Below are positions 5,394-5,421 of a stretch of DNA of 5,421 bases, piece by piece. The translations under genes and the position numbers were made by a program. The notes beneath the pieces were generated by a model, which did not search any database, had not been told where the DNA came from, and was given only the letters and a program-made list of their open reading frames with translations. Source of the DNA: an uncultured Atopobiaceae bacterium (GTDB lineage: Bacteria; Actinomycetota; Coriobacteriia; Coriobacteriales; Atopobiaceae); the NCBI GenBank assembly GCA_905235165.1, contig CAJOKK010000140.1:1-5421 (forward strand). Direction: 5' to 3'. Numbering within the stretch: the first letter of the stretch is position 1; each line of letters opens with the position of its first letter.

Positions 5394-5421
5394 GCTCAGT
5401 CCACTCTGATCACCACAAGGG

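Noticed and set aside
5394..5421. Sequence after the rho stop codon
   Set aside because: Only 28 nt remain; no hairpin, start codon or other feature can be supported.

Overview
The window carries three genes on the + strand: argS (arginyl-tRNA synthetase, interrupted), a tandem-domain MarR-type regulator, and rho (transcription terminator Rho with a long N-terminal extension). The genes are GC-rich with strong C/G third-position bias. The Rho has a basic, disordered N-terminal extension with AT-hook motifs, and argS lies close to rho. Together these suggest a high-GC Gram-positive, most likely a gut- or oral-type Coriobacteriia (Collinsella/Olsenella/Atopobiaceae range). That placement is inference from sequence style and recalled homologues, not from a search.

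Layout: 1-191 is a GC-rich stretch followed by an extended -10 promoter and a good ribosome binding site. argS runs from 192 to 2023 but is broken twice. Near 1140-1155 a short stretch appears to be missing, which shifts the frame. At 1613-1614 one extra A turns the conserved YVQYAHAR motif into YVQ-stop. Everything else in the gene looks intact, including the HVGH and RMSKRKG signature motifs and the DALR domain, so the lesions are either very recent or sequence errors. A 60-nt hairpin with a T-tract (2089-2155) ends the unit.

2156-2417 is an AT-rich intergenic region packed with short direct and inverted repeats, many sharing a TGATAA/TTATCA core. It precedes a 224-residue protein that contains two complete MarR-type winged helix-turn-helix domains in one chain. 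A second hairpin (3103-3139) follows that gene.

3140-3455 is the rho control region: an extended -10 promoter (3249-3277), then a leader of about 170 nt. The leader has a C-rich/G-poor stretch, small hairpins and a possible 14-codon leader peptide ending at the rho ribosome binding site. Autogenous control by Rho, known in E. coli, would fit this layout but is not shown by it.

rho (3456-5393) encodes 645 residues. The last ~425 are a standard Rho with all ATPase and RNA-binding signatures. The first ~220 are an added disordered region with two near-identical AT-hooks, a Lys/Ala-rich histone-tail-like stretch, and a segment that is about half Asn/Gln. No mobile element, CRISPR array or stable RNA gene is visible. 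The items most worth checking are the Rho extension, the double lesion in an essential tRNA synthetase gene, and the double-MarR regulator with its repeat-rich upstream region.
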